From the NCBI RefSeq assembly GCF_031119625.1, contig NZ_JAVHZV010000018.1:62001-126000 (forward strand): a stretch of 64,000 bases of DNA, written 5' to 3'. The position numbers and the translations under genes were made by a program. This document shows, one piece after another, positions 18,450 through 26,661 of the stretch. The DNA is from Pseudomonas sp. G34 (lineage in GTDB: Bacteria > Pseudomonadota > Gammaproteobacteria > Pseudomonadales > Pseudomonadaceae). The stretch's first letter is position 1, and every line of letters starts with the position of its first letter. Below the pieces are notes generated by a model. It was not told where the DNA came from and did not search any database. It saw only the letters and a list, made by a program, of their open reading frames with translations.

Positions 18450-18510
18450 GCCCGGGTCGAGCACAGCGACACCCGGGAACGGCCCTGGGTATCGCTGCGC
18501 TCAACCCAGG
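18450..18510. repeat. BIME-like paired palindrome, copy 1
   Basis: Two 27-bp imperfect palindromes (18451-18477 and 18484-18510) in inverted orientation, 6 nt apart. Stems are CCCGGGT/ACCCGGG and CCTGGGT/ACCCAGG, and unit 2 reversed matches unit 1 at 22 of 27 positions. A second copy is at 60635-60695. Both lie between convergent genes just after a stop codon, so they may act as terminators or mRNA stabilisers. Confidence 0.8.
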
Positions 18511-18524
18511 CTACGTAACTGCTT

Positions 18525-19058
18525 TCAGCGCATGCGCGGCGTCTGTCGCTCGGCAACCACGCGCCGCTTGCTACGCCGGAACGGCATAGCAAGCAACAGC
18601 AGGATGCTTTCCACCACCCAGGCCAGGAACAGCGCGCAGGCGATGCCCCAGGCGATTGCCTCCGGCGCCAGCAGCACCTGATAGCGATAGGCGGCACGGG
18701 TTTCTGCCAGCAACTGGCTATCGGCGGCCGTTGCCAGGTGCCAGACCTGGCGATACCAGGGGCCCTGCATGGCCAACGACTCCTGCTCCAGTAGCGCGGA
18801 GCGCTCCACCAGCAGGCCGACGCTGCGCGCATCGCTCTGCATCACCGGATCGCTGCTGTTGCGGTAATGGCCAACCAGGCGCTGCAGGTCGCCATCGAAG
18901 AAGCGCCGGGCGGTGTCACGAAAGCCGCTCAGGCTCTGTTCGGATTCCAGGCGGTGGGCCTCGACGCGCTTGGTGTAATCGTCGATGAACCCCGGCACCT
19001 GAACGCCCAGCAGCAAACCAAGGGCGAACAATGCCAGACGCAGATAACTTCTTATCAT
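18525..19058 (-). CDS. DUF2937-like inner-membrane protein
   Basis: A 177-residue protein with a transmembrane segment at each end (about 4-22 and 135-160) and a helical, charged region between (VEAHRLESEQSLSGFRDTARRFFDGDLQRLVGHY). This layout fits DUF2937 proteins of pseudomonads; function unknown. The start at 19058 (MIRSYLRLALF) sits behind GGGGGAAGG. It lies 34 bp after the GATase gene in the same direction and may share its transcript. Confidence 0.65.
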   Translation of the reverse strand: MIRSYLRLALFALGLLLGVQVPGFIDDYTKRVEAHRLESEQSLSGFRDTARRFFDGDLQRLVGHYRNSSDPVMQSDARSVGLLVERSALLEQESLAMQGPWYRQVWHLATAADSQLLAETRAAYRYQVLLAPEAIAWGIACALFLAWVVESILLLLAMPFRRSKRRVVAERQTPRMR

Positions 19059-19092
19059 CCTTCCCCCGCCGCCCCGCCGTGCGGGACGCTCG

Positions 19093-19869
19093 TCAGTTGC
19101 TCTGGCCCTGGGCGACGCATTCGCCGGCGCGCCACAGGCGCCATTCACCCGGCTGGTACAACGACCACTGCTCGTTGTCGGTCAACGGCTCGGTGGCCAG
19201 CACCGAGACCACGTCATTGGGGGTGGTCTCGGCATGGAAATCCACGCTCATGTCGGCATCACGCAGGTGCGCAGGCCCGAAGGGTGCGCGCCGGGTGATG
19301 TGCGCCAGCTTGGTGGAGCAGAAGCTGAACAGCCAATCGCCGTCGCTGAGCAGGCAGTTGAACACGCCATGCTGTCGATAGGCCGCGCAGGCAGCGACAA
19401 GTTCAGGCAACAGCACCTCGACTGGCACGGCTTCCGGGAAGGCCGTGCGAATGCGGTTGAGCAGATCGCAAAAGGCCGTCTCGCTGTCGGTATCGCCAAT
19501 GGCACGGTAGAAGCTCAGTGCCGGGCGGAAGTCGGCCAGCTGGCCGTTGTGGGCGAAGCACCAGTTGCGCCCCCACAGCTCACGCACGAAGGGATGGGTG
19601 TTGGCCAGGCACACGCGCCCGACATTGGCCTGGCGAATATGGCCGATCACCACCTCGCTCTTGATCGGGTAGCGCTGCACCAGCTGCGCCACCTCCGACT
19701 CGCTGCTCGCCCGTGGGTCCTGGAACAGACGCAGGCCGCGGCCTTCGTAGAAGCCGATGCCCCAGCCATCACGATGCGGCCCGGTTCGCCCGCCCCGCTG
19801 CATCAGCCCGGTAAAGCTGAAGACGATGTCGGTGGGGACGTTGGCGCTCATGCCCAGTAATTCACACAT
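19093..19869 (-). CDS. Class II glutamine amidotransferase (YafJ-like)
   Basis: A 258-residue Ntn-hydrolase. After removal of Met1 the nucleophile is Cys2 (MCELLGMSANVP). Further GATase II markers are the HRDGWGIGFYEGRG segment, GHIRQANVG, and FAHNGQL, which binds glutamine. No synthetase domain is attached, so the acceptor of the ammonia is unknown; the family is YafJ-like. Downstream is the DUF2937-like gene and upstream a small membrane protein, all in one direction. Confidence 0.88.
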   Translation of the reverse strand: MCELLGMSANVPTDIVFSFTGLMQRGGRTGPHRDGWGIGFYEGRGLRLFQDPRASSESEVAQLVQRYPIKSEVVIGHIRQANVGRVCLANTHPFVRELWGRNWCFAHNGQLADFRPALSFYRAIGDTDSETAFCDLLNRIRTAFPEAVPVEVLLPELVAACAAYRQHGVFNCLLSDGDWLFSFCSTKLAHITRRAPFGPAHLRDADMSVDFHAETTPNDVVSVLATEPLTDNEQWSLYQPGEWRLWRAGECVAQGQSN

Positions 19870-19893
19870 GATCGGGCTCTCGATTGACAGTGC

Positions 19894-20370
19894 CTACAAG
19901 CGCGGCTCGACGCGAGTGCCGCGACTGCTGCGTGGCGGGGAGTATGTCGGTTCTTGCTCCTGGTCCTGCTGCAGACGCTCGCGCAGGGTCAGGTCGCTGT
20001 CGCCCTGCTGCTCTTCACGCGCCGCCTTGCGCGCCCTGGCCCGGCTCAGGAACGGCCAGCGAATGGCCACGAACACCAGGTACACGGCAAAGGCGATCAT
20101 CCCGTACATGGCCAGATCCGCCACGGCGCGCCAGGCATTGCTGCCGACCTTGAAGATCAGGTCGAGGGCGACGATCGCCACCGCCGGGGCAAATAGTTCT
20201 TTGGCCGGGTCGACGATGGTCGGGCAGAACAGCAGGATCGCCACCAGCACCCGCAGCGGCTCGCGCAGGTAGCGCCACATCCAGCTGGTAATCCGGAACC
20301 ACACCAGCAGGCAACCCAGTGCGGCAATCGCATAGGCGCCCCAGGCGAGGAGATAGTCGTTTTCGATCAT
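19894..20370 (-). CDS. Small inner-membrane protein with charged C-terminal tail
   Basis: A 158-residue protein with three to four hydrophobic segments (about 8-25, 38-55, 58-75, 86-106) and an Arg/Glu/Gln-rich cytoplasmic tail. Similar pseudomonad ORFs carry a generic MFS-type annotation, but it is far too short to be a transporter. Start at 20370 (MIENDYLLAWGAYAIAAL). It is divergent from ptrB and 24 bp upstream of the GATase gene. Function unknown. Confidence 0.65.
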   Translation of the reverse strand: MIENDYLLAWGAYAIAALGCLLVWFRITSWMWRYLREPLRVLVAILLFCPTIVDPAKELFAPAVAIVALDLIFKVGSNAWRAVADLAMYGMIAFAVYLVFVAIRWPFLSRARARKAAREEQQGDSDLTLRERLQQDQEQEPTYSPPRSSRGTRVEPRL

Positions 20371-20558
20371 GAGGGCGATGGTCCCTTGCTTGACTGGGCT
20401 CGAGCGGGCGAATGCGCATTTGCGCGCTTGCCGCACGACAAAGGCGCTTATGATAACGGCTTTTACCCGGTTCGGCGTCTTTGGGGCATTTCTTGGAACG
20501 CAGATGCGACAGCGTCTGGAACTGCACCCGGATGTCGCCCCGCGCTCTGGAGATATTG

Positions 20559-22598
20559 ATGACCACCGCTCCCATCGCCCGCAAGGCCCCCGGCGCCGAC
20601 CCTTACCACTGGCTCGAGGCCCGCGACAGCGACGAGGTACTGGCGCACCTGCGCGCCGAGAACGCCTACCTGGAAAGCCGGCTGGACGATCTGCCGCTGC
20701 GCGAGCAGCTGTTCCAGGAAATCAAGGCACGCATCCGCGAAACCGATCTGTCGCTGCCAACGCCCTGGGGCGACTACCTCTACTACCAGCGCACCACCGC
20801 TGGCGACGAGTATCCACGCCACTATCGCTGCCCTCGCCCGGCCGATGGCAGCCTGACGCTCGATGAGAACGCCGAGCAACTGCTGCTCGACCCCAACGAG
20901 ATTGCCGCCGGTGGTTTTCTGTCCCTGGGTGCGTTCAGCATCAGCCCGGACCAGCAGCGCCTGGCCTACAGCCTGGACACCAGCGGCGAGGAAATCTACC
21001 GGCTGTTCGTCAAGGAGCTGGCCAGCGGTGCCGTCAGCGAACTGCCGTTCGACAACTGCGATGGCAGCATGACCTGGGCCAATGACAGCCAGACCCTGTT
21101 CTACGGCGAGTTGGACGGCACCCACCGCCCAGCCACCCTGCAGCGCTTTCGCCTGGGCGATGCACACGGCACCCAGGTTTTCCACGAAGCCGACGAGCGC
21201 TTCTTTCTCAGTTGCTACCGCAGCAGCTCCGAGCGCCAGCTGGTGCTGCTGCTGGGCAGCAAGACCACCACGGAGTCCTGGGTACTGGACGCCGACACGC
21301 CCGAGCAGCCCTTCCAGTGCCTGGCCGCGCGTGAAGAAGGCCACGAGTACTACGCCGATCACGGCAAACTGGACGGCCAGTGGGCCTGGCTGATTCGCAG
21401 CAACCAGAGCGGCATCAACTTCGCCCTGTACAGCGCCGCGCCCGAACGACCAACGCGGCCCCACTGGCAGGAGCGAGTGGCGCACGACGAGCAGGTCATG
21501 CTCGAAGGCGTCAGCCTGGCAGAATCGGCGCTGGTGCTCAGCCTGCGCGAGGGCGGCCTGCCGGTCATCGACGTGCGCCCGCAGGGCATGGCCGGCTATC
21601 GGGTCAGCCTGCCGGATGCGGCCTACAGCCTGTACGTGCAGGACAGCCTGGAATTCACCAGCCCGGTGATCCGCCTGCGCTACGAAGCGCTCAACCGCCC
21701 GGCGCAGATTCGCGAGCTGAACCTGGCCGATGGCACCCAGCAGATCCTCAAGGAGACGCCGGTTCTCGGCAACTTCGATGCCGATGCCTACCTGAGCCAG
21801 CGGCTCTGGGCGACCGCGCCGGATGGCACCCAGGTGCCGATCAGCCTGGTGGCGCGGCGCGATGCCCTGGGCCAGGCGGCGCCCCTTTATCTCTATGGCT
21901 ACGGCGCCTACGGTGAAAGCCTCGACCCGTGGTTTTCCCACGCGCGCCTGAGCCTGCTCGACCGCGGCGTGGTGTTCGCCATCGCCCATGTGCGCGGCGG
22001 CGGTGAGCTGGGTGAAGCCTGGTACCGCGCGGGCAAACTCGCCCACAAGCAGAACAGCTTCAGCGACTTCATCGCCTGCGCCGAGCACCTGATCGCCAAG
22101 AATTTCACCAGCGCCTCGCAACTGGTGATCAGCGGCGGCAGCGCCGGCGGCCTGTTGATCGGCGCGACACTCAACCAGCGCCCGGAGCTGTTTGCCGCGG
22201 CCATCGCCGAAGTGCCCTTCGTCGACGTGCTCAACACCATGCTCAACCCGGAGTTGCCGCTGACCGTCACCGAGTACGACGAATGGGGCGATCCCAACGA
22301 GCCCGAGGTGCATGCACGCATCAAGGGCTATGCCCCTTACGAAAATGTCCAGGCACAGCGCTACCCGGCAATCCTCGCGGTGGCCGGCTACAACGACAGC
22401 CGCGTGCAGTACTGGGAGGCTGCCAAGTGGGTGGCGCGGCTGCGCGAGCTGAAAACCGACGACAACCTGCTGCTGCTCAAGACCGACCTGGAAGCCGGCC
22501 ACGGCGGCATGAGCGGCCGCTACCAGGCCATCCGCGACGTGGCCCTGGAATATGCCTTCGTGTTCAAGGTACTCGGCCTGCACGCGGCAGGCCGCTAG
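20559..22598 (+). CDS. ptrB: Oligopeptidase B (protease II)
   Basis: A 679-residue prolyl-oligopeptidase-family enzyme that cuts short peptides after Arg or Lys. An N-terminal seven-bladed propeller is followed by the hydrolase domain. The catalytic triad is readable as Ser528 (SGGSAGGLL), Asp613 (YNDSRVQYWEA) and His648 (AGHGGMSGRY). The spacings of 85 and 35 residues are those known for oligopeptidase B. GGAG lies 7 nt before the ATG. No signal peptide: cytosolic. Confidence 0.95.
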   Translation: MTTAPIARKAPGADPYHWLEARDSDEVLAHLRAENAYLESRLDDLPLREQLFQEIKARIRETDLSLPTPWGDYLYYQRTTAGDEYPRHYRCPRPADGSLTLDENAEQLLLDPNEIAAGGFLSLGAFSISPDQQRLAYSLDTSGEEIYRLFVKELASGAVSELPFDNCDGSMTWANDSQTLFYGELDGTHRPATLQRFRLGDAHGTQVFHEADERFFLSCYRSSSERQLVLLLGSKTTTESWVLDADTPEQPFQCLAAREEGHEYYADHGKLDGQWAWLIRSNQSGINFALYSAAPERPTRPHWQERVAHDEQVMLEGVSLAESALVLSLREGGLPVIDVRPQGMAGYRVSLPDAAYSLYVQDSLEFTSPVIRLRYEALNRPAQIRELNLADGTQQILKETPVLGNFDADAYLSQRLWATAPDGTQVPISLVARRDALGQAAPLYLYGYGAYGESLDPWFSHARLSLLDRGVVFAIAHVRGGGELGEAWYRAGKLAHKQNSFSDFIACAEHLIAKNFTSASQLVISGGSAGGLLIGATLNQRPELFAAAIAEVPFVDVLNTMLNPELPLTVTEYDEWGDPNEPEVHARIKGYAPYENVQAQRYPAILAVAGYNDSRVQYWEAAKWVARLRELKTDDNLLLLKTDLEAGHGGMSGRYQAIRDVALEYAFVFKVLGLHAAGR

Positions 22599-22627
22599 AA
22601 GGCTGCCGGAGCCGGCAGCCGGTGGCG

Positions 22628-22888
22628 TCAGTCAGGAATCTGCTCCTCCGGTAGCTCGGGCGCCTGCTCCTGCTGGCGCTCGGCGGCATCCTCGGCGGCC
22701 TTGGTGGACTCATCGTTGTCACGCCCATCGCGAATCACTGGCGGGGTGTCGGGGTCGACCTTGGACGGGTCAGGCACCTGGGGCGTCTGTATCGCCCCGG
22801 CCGGCTCGGGCGGGGCTGACTGCTGCTGGGCCTGGGCGATGCCGCCGATCGACAGCAGGCTGATCAGCACGAGTAGAGGTGTGCGCAT
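22628..22888 (-). CDS. Small secreted acidic, proline-rich protein
   Basis: An 86-residue protein with a clear signal peptide (MRTPLLVLISLLSIGGIAQA) and a disordered tail rich in Pro, Asp, Glu and Gln (QTPQVPDPSKVDPDTPPVI; AEDAAERQQEQAPELPEEQ). GGAG lies 8 nt before the ATG. It is predicted to be periplasmic, with no folded domain seen. Such short proteins are common and uncharacterised in Pseudomonas. It converges on ptrB. Confidence 0.65.
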   Translation of the reverse strand: MRTPLLVLISLLSIGGIAQAQQQSAPPEPAGAIQTPQVPDPSKVDPDTPPVIRDGRDNDESTKAAEDAAERQQEQAPELPEEQIPD

Positions 22889-23008
22889 GGTCGGTACTCC
22901 ATAAGGCAGTGGGACACGCTGCATTGGGCAGTGCCCGCCGACGGAAAGTGCAGACTGATTCCCCGGCCCTGCCTATATACTGCTCGCATACGCCAGCAAG
23001 GAGCGACC

Positions 23009-23377
23009 ATGAGCAGCCCGTCCACGCCTACTTCCAAACTCGACCGCATCCTCGCCGACGCCCAGCGCAGCCGTGAAGAAGGCTACCGGGACAAGGCCCT
23101 GCGCATGTACCCGCACGTCTGCGGCCGCTGCGCCCGTGAATTTTCCGGCAAGCGCCTGAGCGAGCTGACCGTGCACCACCGTGACCACAACCACGACAAC
23201 AATCCCCAGGACGGCTCCAACTGGGAACTGCTGTGCCTGTTCTGTCACGACAACGAACACGCCCGCTACACCGACCAGCAGTATTTCAGTGAAGGTTCGA
23301 CGGCCAGCCAGGCCGCATCGAAAACCACCCACAAGGCCTTCGCCAACCTGGCCGAGCTGCTGCAGAAAAAGTCCTGA
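23009..23377 (+). CDS. yajD: YajD-type HNH nuclease
   Basis: A 122-residue HNH endonuclease-fold protein. It has zinc-type cysteines (YPHVCGRCAREF; CLFCHDNEH) around the catalytic HHRDHNHDNNP segment. It matches the YajD family in length and motif order. The biological target is unknown. AAGGAG precedes the ATG by 5 nt. Divergent from the secreted acidic protein gene. Confidence 0.9.
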   Translation: MSSPSTPTSKLDRILADAQRSREEGYRDKALRMYPHVCGRCAREFSGKRLSELTVHHRDHNHDNNPQDGSNWELLCLFCHDNEHARYTDQQYFSEGSTASQAASKTTHKAFANLAELLQKKS

Positions 23378-23401
23378 GCAGCGCGCGCTGCCCACAGGCC
23401 G

Positions 23402-23407
23402 TATAAT
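23402..23407 (+). promoter_or_regulatory. Candidate -10 element (TATAAT)
   Basis: A perfect TATAAT lies 28 nt before the GTG of the RNA methyltransferase gene. No good -35 hexamer sits at the expected distance, so the promoter call is tentative. Confidence 0.35.
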
Positions 23408-23434
23408 GCCGGCCCCTTTCTCGAGGCCTGGCCC

Positions 23435-23902
23435 GTGGGCAACAAACGATACAGCTGCATCGGTCTTTACAACCCCAAGTCGCCGGAGAACGTCGGCGCG
23501 GTGATGCGCGCCGCCGGCTGCTATGGCGTGGCCTCGGTGTTCTATACCGGCAAGCGCTACGAGCGCGCCCGTGACTTCGTCACCGACACCAAGCGCGTGC
23601 ATTTGGATATTCCGCTGATCGGCATCGATGACCTGCAGAAGGTCATCCCGCTGGGCTGCACGCCGGTCGCCGTGGAGCTGGTGGATGGCGCACGCCCCCT
23701 GCCCACCTATACCCATCCGGATCGTGCCTTCTACATCTTCGGCCCCGAAGACGGCTCGCTCGACAAAAGCATTCGCGACTGGTGCGAAGAAGTGGTCTAT
23801 ATCCCCACCGAGGGCTGCATGAACCTGGCGGCCACCGTCAACGTGGTGCTCTACGACCGCCTGGCCAAAGGCAACAACACGCGCACTGGCGCCAAGTACT
23901 GA
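23435..23902 (+). CDS. SPOUT-family (TrmH-type) RNA methyltransferase
   Basis: A 155-residue single-domain methyltransferase. SPOUT motifs are in order: SPENVGAVMRAAGCYGV (motif 1), FYIFGPEDGSLDKSI (motif 2) and IPTEGCMNLAATVNVVLYDRL (motif 3, the SAM-binding knot). This family 2'-O-methylates tRNA or rRNA. The target nucleotide is not deducible here. It starts at GTG, with GAGG 8 nt upstream. Confidence 0.85.
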   Translation: MGNKRYSCIGLYNPKSPENVGAVMRAAGCYGVASVFYTGKRYERARDFVTDTKRVHLDIPLIGIDDLQKVIPLGCTPVAVELVDGARPLPTYTHPDRAFYIFGPEDGSLDKSIRDWCEEVVYIPTEGCMNLAATVNVVLYDRLAKGNNTRTGAKY

Positions 23903-23910
23903 AATCGCAG

Positions 23911-23940
23911 ACAAAATAAAGCCCGGACGATGCCGGGCTT
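23911..23940 (-). terminator. Terminator of the tandem-repeat gene
   Basis: AAGCCCGG/CCGGGCTT (8 bp, 6-nt loop) is followed on the minus strand by TATTTTG. It sits between convergent genes and may serve both, but the U-rich side belongs to the minus strand. Confidence 0.8.
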
Positions 23941-23958
23941 CGTGTCGAGGCTGACCGA

Positions 23959-24498
23959 TCAGGACATCTCGGCCTTGCCGCCGGTGCGGCTGTAGCCATC
24001 TTCGGCAACCAGCTTGCCGCCTACGTGCTGGTAGCCGCTCTCGGCAATCTTGCCGCCAGTGCGCTTGTAACCGTCCTCAGCGACCAGCTTGCCGCCTACG
24101 TGCTGGTAACCGCTCTCGGCAATCTTGCCGCCAGTGCGCTTGTAGCCGTCTTCAGCGACCAGCTTGCCGCCTACATGCTGGTAACCGCTCTCGGCAATCT
24201 TGCCGCCAGTGCGCTTGTAACCGTCTTCAGCAACCAGCTTGCCGCCTACGTGCTGGTAACCGCTCTCGGCAATCTTGCCGCCAGTGCGCTTGTAGCCGTC
24301 TTCGGCAACCAGTTTGCCGCCGACGCGCTCGAAGCCACTCTCGGCAATCTTGCCGCCGGTACGCTTGTAACCGTCCTCAGCCACTTTCTGGGTGCTGATC
24401 GAGTGCGAAGTGGTGGCGTCGACCGGGCCCTGCGGCAGTGCGAATGCTGCGCTGGCAAGGGTGGCGATAAACAGGCTGGCGATAAATTCAGTTTTCAT
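23959..24498 (-). CDS. Secreted tandem-repeat protein, five 25-residue repeats
   Basis: A 179-residue protein: a signal peptide (MKTEFIASLFIATLASAAFA), an 18-residue spacer, then five 25-residue units (residues 39-163) and a partial sixth. Each unit is two half-repeats, AEDGYKRTGGK and AESGYQHVGGK, each ending in a Leu or Ile before the next. There is no Cys or Trp. Units 2-5 are identical in protein; the first differs (GFERVGGK) and the last is altered and truncated. AAGGAG lies 6 nt before the ATG, and a terminator follows. The even spacing of Gly-Tyr and Gly-Gly-Lys suggests a beta-rich or extended surface fibre or peptidoglycan/nucleic-acid binder. I do not recognise a function. Confidence 0.82.
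   Translation of the reverse strand: MKTEFIASLFIATLASAAFALPQGPVDATTSHSISTQKVAEDGYKRTGGKIAESGFERVGGKLVAEDGYKRTGGKIAESGYQHVGGKLVAEDGYKRTGGKIAESGYQHVGGKLVAEDGYKRTGGKIAESGYQHVGGKLVAEDGYKRTGGKIAESGYQHVGGKLVAEDGYSRTGGKAEMS
24010..24384 (-). repeat. 75-bp tandem repeat within the secreted-protein gene
   Basis: Five in-frame copies of a 75-bp unit, nearly identical at DNA level with scattered third-position changes; a partial sixth copy extends to about 23962. Because the unit is a multiple of 3, slippage or recombination would change repeat number without breaking the frame. Confidence 0.92.
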
Positions 24499-24637
24499 GA
24501 TGAGCTCCTTGGGAGGAAGTAAGTGGGTATGGAGCTCATGTTACTCAAGAAAATTTGATCAAAAACTCGTTCCCAGGAATAGTAAAGATCGACTCCATTG
24601 ATAGCTCCCTCAACGCCAGCAATGGCAGGCCTGTAAC

Positions 24638-24681
24638 GCGAAATGCCCGATCCGGCAGCAGTACCGGATCGGGCATTTCGC
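24638..24681. terminator. Perfect 18-bp palindrome downstream of the HExxH protease gene
   Basis: GCGAAATGCCCGATCCGG (24638-24655) is the exact reverse complement of 24664-24681, with an 8-nt loop. It lies about 100 bp after the stop of the minus-strand protease gene and before the tandem-repeat gene. There is no clear T-tract, so it may be an imperfect terminator. The rest of 24499-24780 shows no gene. Confidence 0.6.
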
Positions 24682-24780
24682 TTGGCGACAAAAATATCAG
24701 TAAAGTCGATAGATCAGCCGCTGCACTCGCTCAGCAGGGTGACGGCCACCGCGCAGGATGCGCGCGGCGGCCCGCGGGGC

Positions 24781-26007
24781 TTAGCGCAGCAGGCGGGTAT
24801 CCAGCACCTTGGAACTGCGGCCCATGACGTTCTCGGTGATCTCGATGAAGTCCTTGGTGCTGGCCTTGTCCATGCGCATCAGGCCACGGGCCACGTCATC
24901 CAGGGAGCGCTGCTGGCCGTCCTTGGTGGCCTGGCGAATCTCGCGATCGAGTTCCTGCAGCAGCAATACCGCGCGGGCGGTGACCGGCCCGGTGGAGGTT
25001 TCGGTGCGCAAGGTTTTCACCGGTTTGCTCCACGTGATCAGGTGCTCGCGGATCTTCTGGTAGCGGTCTTCGCTGAGCCCACCGGCACGACGCATTATCT
25101 CGATGGCGTAGTACTCGGCGATCCCCTCGCTGATCCAGTCGCTCTTGTCGGTATCGCTGATACGGCTGAACACGTGCACCAGCTCGTGCACCAGGGAGCT
25201 GGTACCGTTCTCGCTGACCAGCGGGCGGTCGGCGTGCATGAAATAGGAATTGGGTGCCGACAGGCCGCCGCGCCACATCGGATCCCCGGCGCCGACCACC
25301 AGCAGCTTGGCGGGGTCACGGGGGAACACCGCCTGCATTTCCGGCCAGACGAAGGTCAGCAGGGTCAGCGCGTCCATCCGGCGCATGCCTTCGCCCACCG
25401 GCGCGGCGATGGTCACCTGGGTTTCGCCGAGCTTGGCGCGGCGGGTGCCGATCTTGCCGGCGAGGATCCAGCCCGTGGGCCGGTCGAACTTGCGTTGCGG
25501 GTTGTCGATACGGAACTTGTTCTTGCCCACCCGCGGCCAGCCGGTCTCGACGCTGCGCCAGCCCTTGGGCAGGTCGAACTCCAGGCGGGCGACCAGCTCA
25601 ATGCCGTCGGCCTGATTGAGCACGGCACTGGGAATCAGGTCATCACCGCGCAGCAGTGCCCAGTCCTCGGTCATGCGCGCATCGAAGCGCCCCTCGCCGC
25701 GTGGGTGATCGATACGCACCTTGTAGCTCAGGCTGCTCTTGCCCTTGCCGGGCACCCACAGGCCGCGGTTATCGCCTTCGGGCTTCCACTCGCCATCGGC
25801 CTTGAAGTCGCTGTAGTAGCCCTCGTCACCGAGGTTGAAGTTGAGGCCACGCACGCGCTCGCCCTCCTCCAGGGTGATGCTGACTTCCGCCTGATCGCTT
25901 TGCGGCAGGAATTTGACCTTGTAGTCCAGATCGACCTTTTCGGCGGCCCACAGGGGTGTGCCGGTACTCAACAGAACAGCGGACAGCAGCAGGCAGCGAA
26001 TCGACAT
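24781..26007 (-). CDS. Exported gluzincin-type metalloprotease homologue (HExxH)
   Basis: A 408-residue protein with a signal peptide (1-22, ending LWAAE) and a beta-rich N-terminal half. A zinc-protease site is visible: HELVH at 274-278, then Glu294 in WISEGIAEYYA, 16 residues after the second His, the layout of M1/M61-like gluzincins. It is predicted to be periplasmic. It is shorter than M61 enzymes and lacks an evident PDZ domain. Substrate unknown. It is a single gene with a palindrome downstream. Confidence 0.75.
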   Translation of the reverse strand: MSIRCLLLSAVLLSTGTPLWAAEKVDLDYKVKFLPQSDQAEVSITLEEGERVRGLNFNLGDEGYYSDFKADGEWKPEGDNRGLWVPGKGKSSLSYKVRIDHPRGEGRFDARMTEDWALLRGDDLIPSAVLNQADGIELVARLEFDLPKGWRSVETGWPRVGKNKFRIDNPQRKFDRPTGWILAGKIGTRRAKLGETQVTIAAPVGEGMRRMDALTLLTFVWPEMQAVFPRDPAKLLVVGAGDPMWRGGLSAPNSYFMHADRPLVSENGTSSLVHELVHVFSRISDTDKSDWISEGIAEYYAIEIMRRAGGLSEDRYQKIREHLITWSKPVKTLRTETSTGPVTARAVLLLQELDREIRQATKDGQQRSLDDVARGLMRMDKASTKDFIEITENVMGRSSKVLDTRLLR

Positions 26008-26128
26008 ACAGGCAACTCCAGAGACCAGTCAGAACGTCACGGGGGATCAACGCACAGCAAGAATATGACGCAACTAGCACAAGCAAACAGCATCGCGCTT
26101 AAACGAGCCTTAACGGCTCAACAGACAC

Positions 26129-26578
26129 TCAGCCGGCGCGAAAGATCAGGTGCTCTTCCCAGTCGTCTTCGGCCACGCTGTTTTCGCTGAGCATGCGCCC
26201 AGCCTGGGAGATGCGCTCGCGGTGTACGGCATCGGGGTCGCCGCATACCAGATGGTGCCAGGGCGGCAGATCCTTGCCCTCGCTGACCAGCCGGTAGCCG
26301 CAGGTCGGCGGCAGCCACTGGAACTGGTCGGCCTGGGCCGGCGTGAGCTGGATGCAATCGGGCACGAAGCGCTTGCGGTTCGGGTAGTCGCTGCAGCGGC
26401 AGGTCTGCAGATCGAGCAGCTTGCAGGCGATACGCGTGTAGTACACCGTACCATCGTCCTCGTCTTCGAGCTTTTGCAGGCAGCACAAGCCACAGCCATC
26501 GCACAGCGACTCCCATTCCTGGAGGTCGAGCTGCTCGAGGGTCTTGTGTTGCCAGAAAGGAAGCGTGGGTGCGGCCAT
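26129..26578 (-). CDS. ycgN: YcgN/UPF0260 cysteine-cluster protein
   Basis: A 149-residue protein with the family pattern [18 protein letters not shown], then [15 protein letters not shown], then CIQLTP and CGYR/VCGD. The spaced cysteines resemble metal- or Fe-S-binding clusters of the CxxCxxCC type. The function of the family is not established to my knowledge. Start at 26578 ([10 protein letters not shown]). It lies 83 bp downstream of the dehydrogenase gene. A GAGCC/GGCTC stem at 26105-26119 may terminate the transcript. Confidence 0.88.
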   Translation of the reverse strand: MAAPTLPFWQHKTLEQLDLQEWESLCDGCGLCCLQKLEDEDDGTVYYTRIACKLLDLQTCRCSDYPNRKRFVPDCIQLTPAQADQFQWLPPTCGYRLVSEGKDLPPWHHLVCGDPDAVHRERISQAGRMLSENSVAEDDWEEHLIFRAG

Positions 26579-26661
26579 GATCGAACTTGCAGGTAGCGGG
26601 CGAAAAGGCCGGCAGTCTAGGTCTGCAGGCCACACAGTACAAGCCGGCGGCGACGGTGGGT

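Noticed and set aside
20463..22583. 706-codon open frame opposite ptrB
   Set aside because: Composition typical of an antisense shadow; the plus frame carries the full oligopeptidase B triad.
24010..24384. Regularly spaced repeats as a CRISPR array
   Set aside because: The 75-bp units are contiguous, in frame and coding, with no unique spacers.
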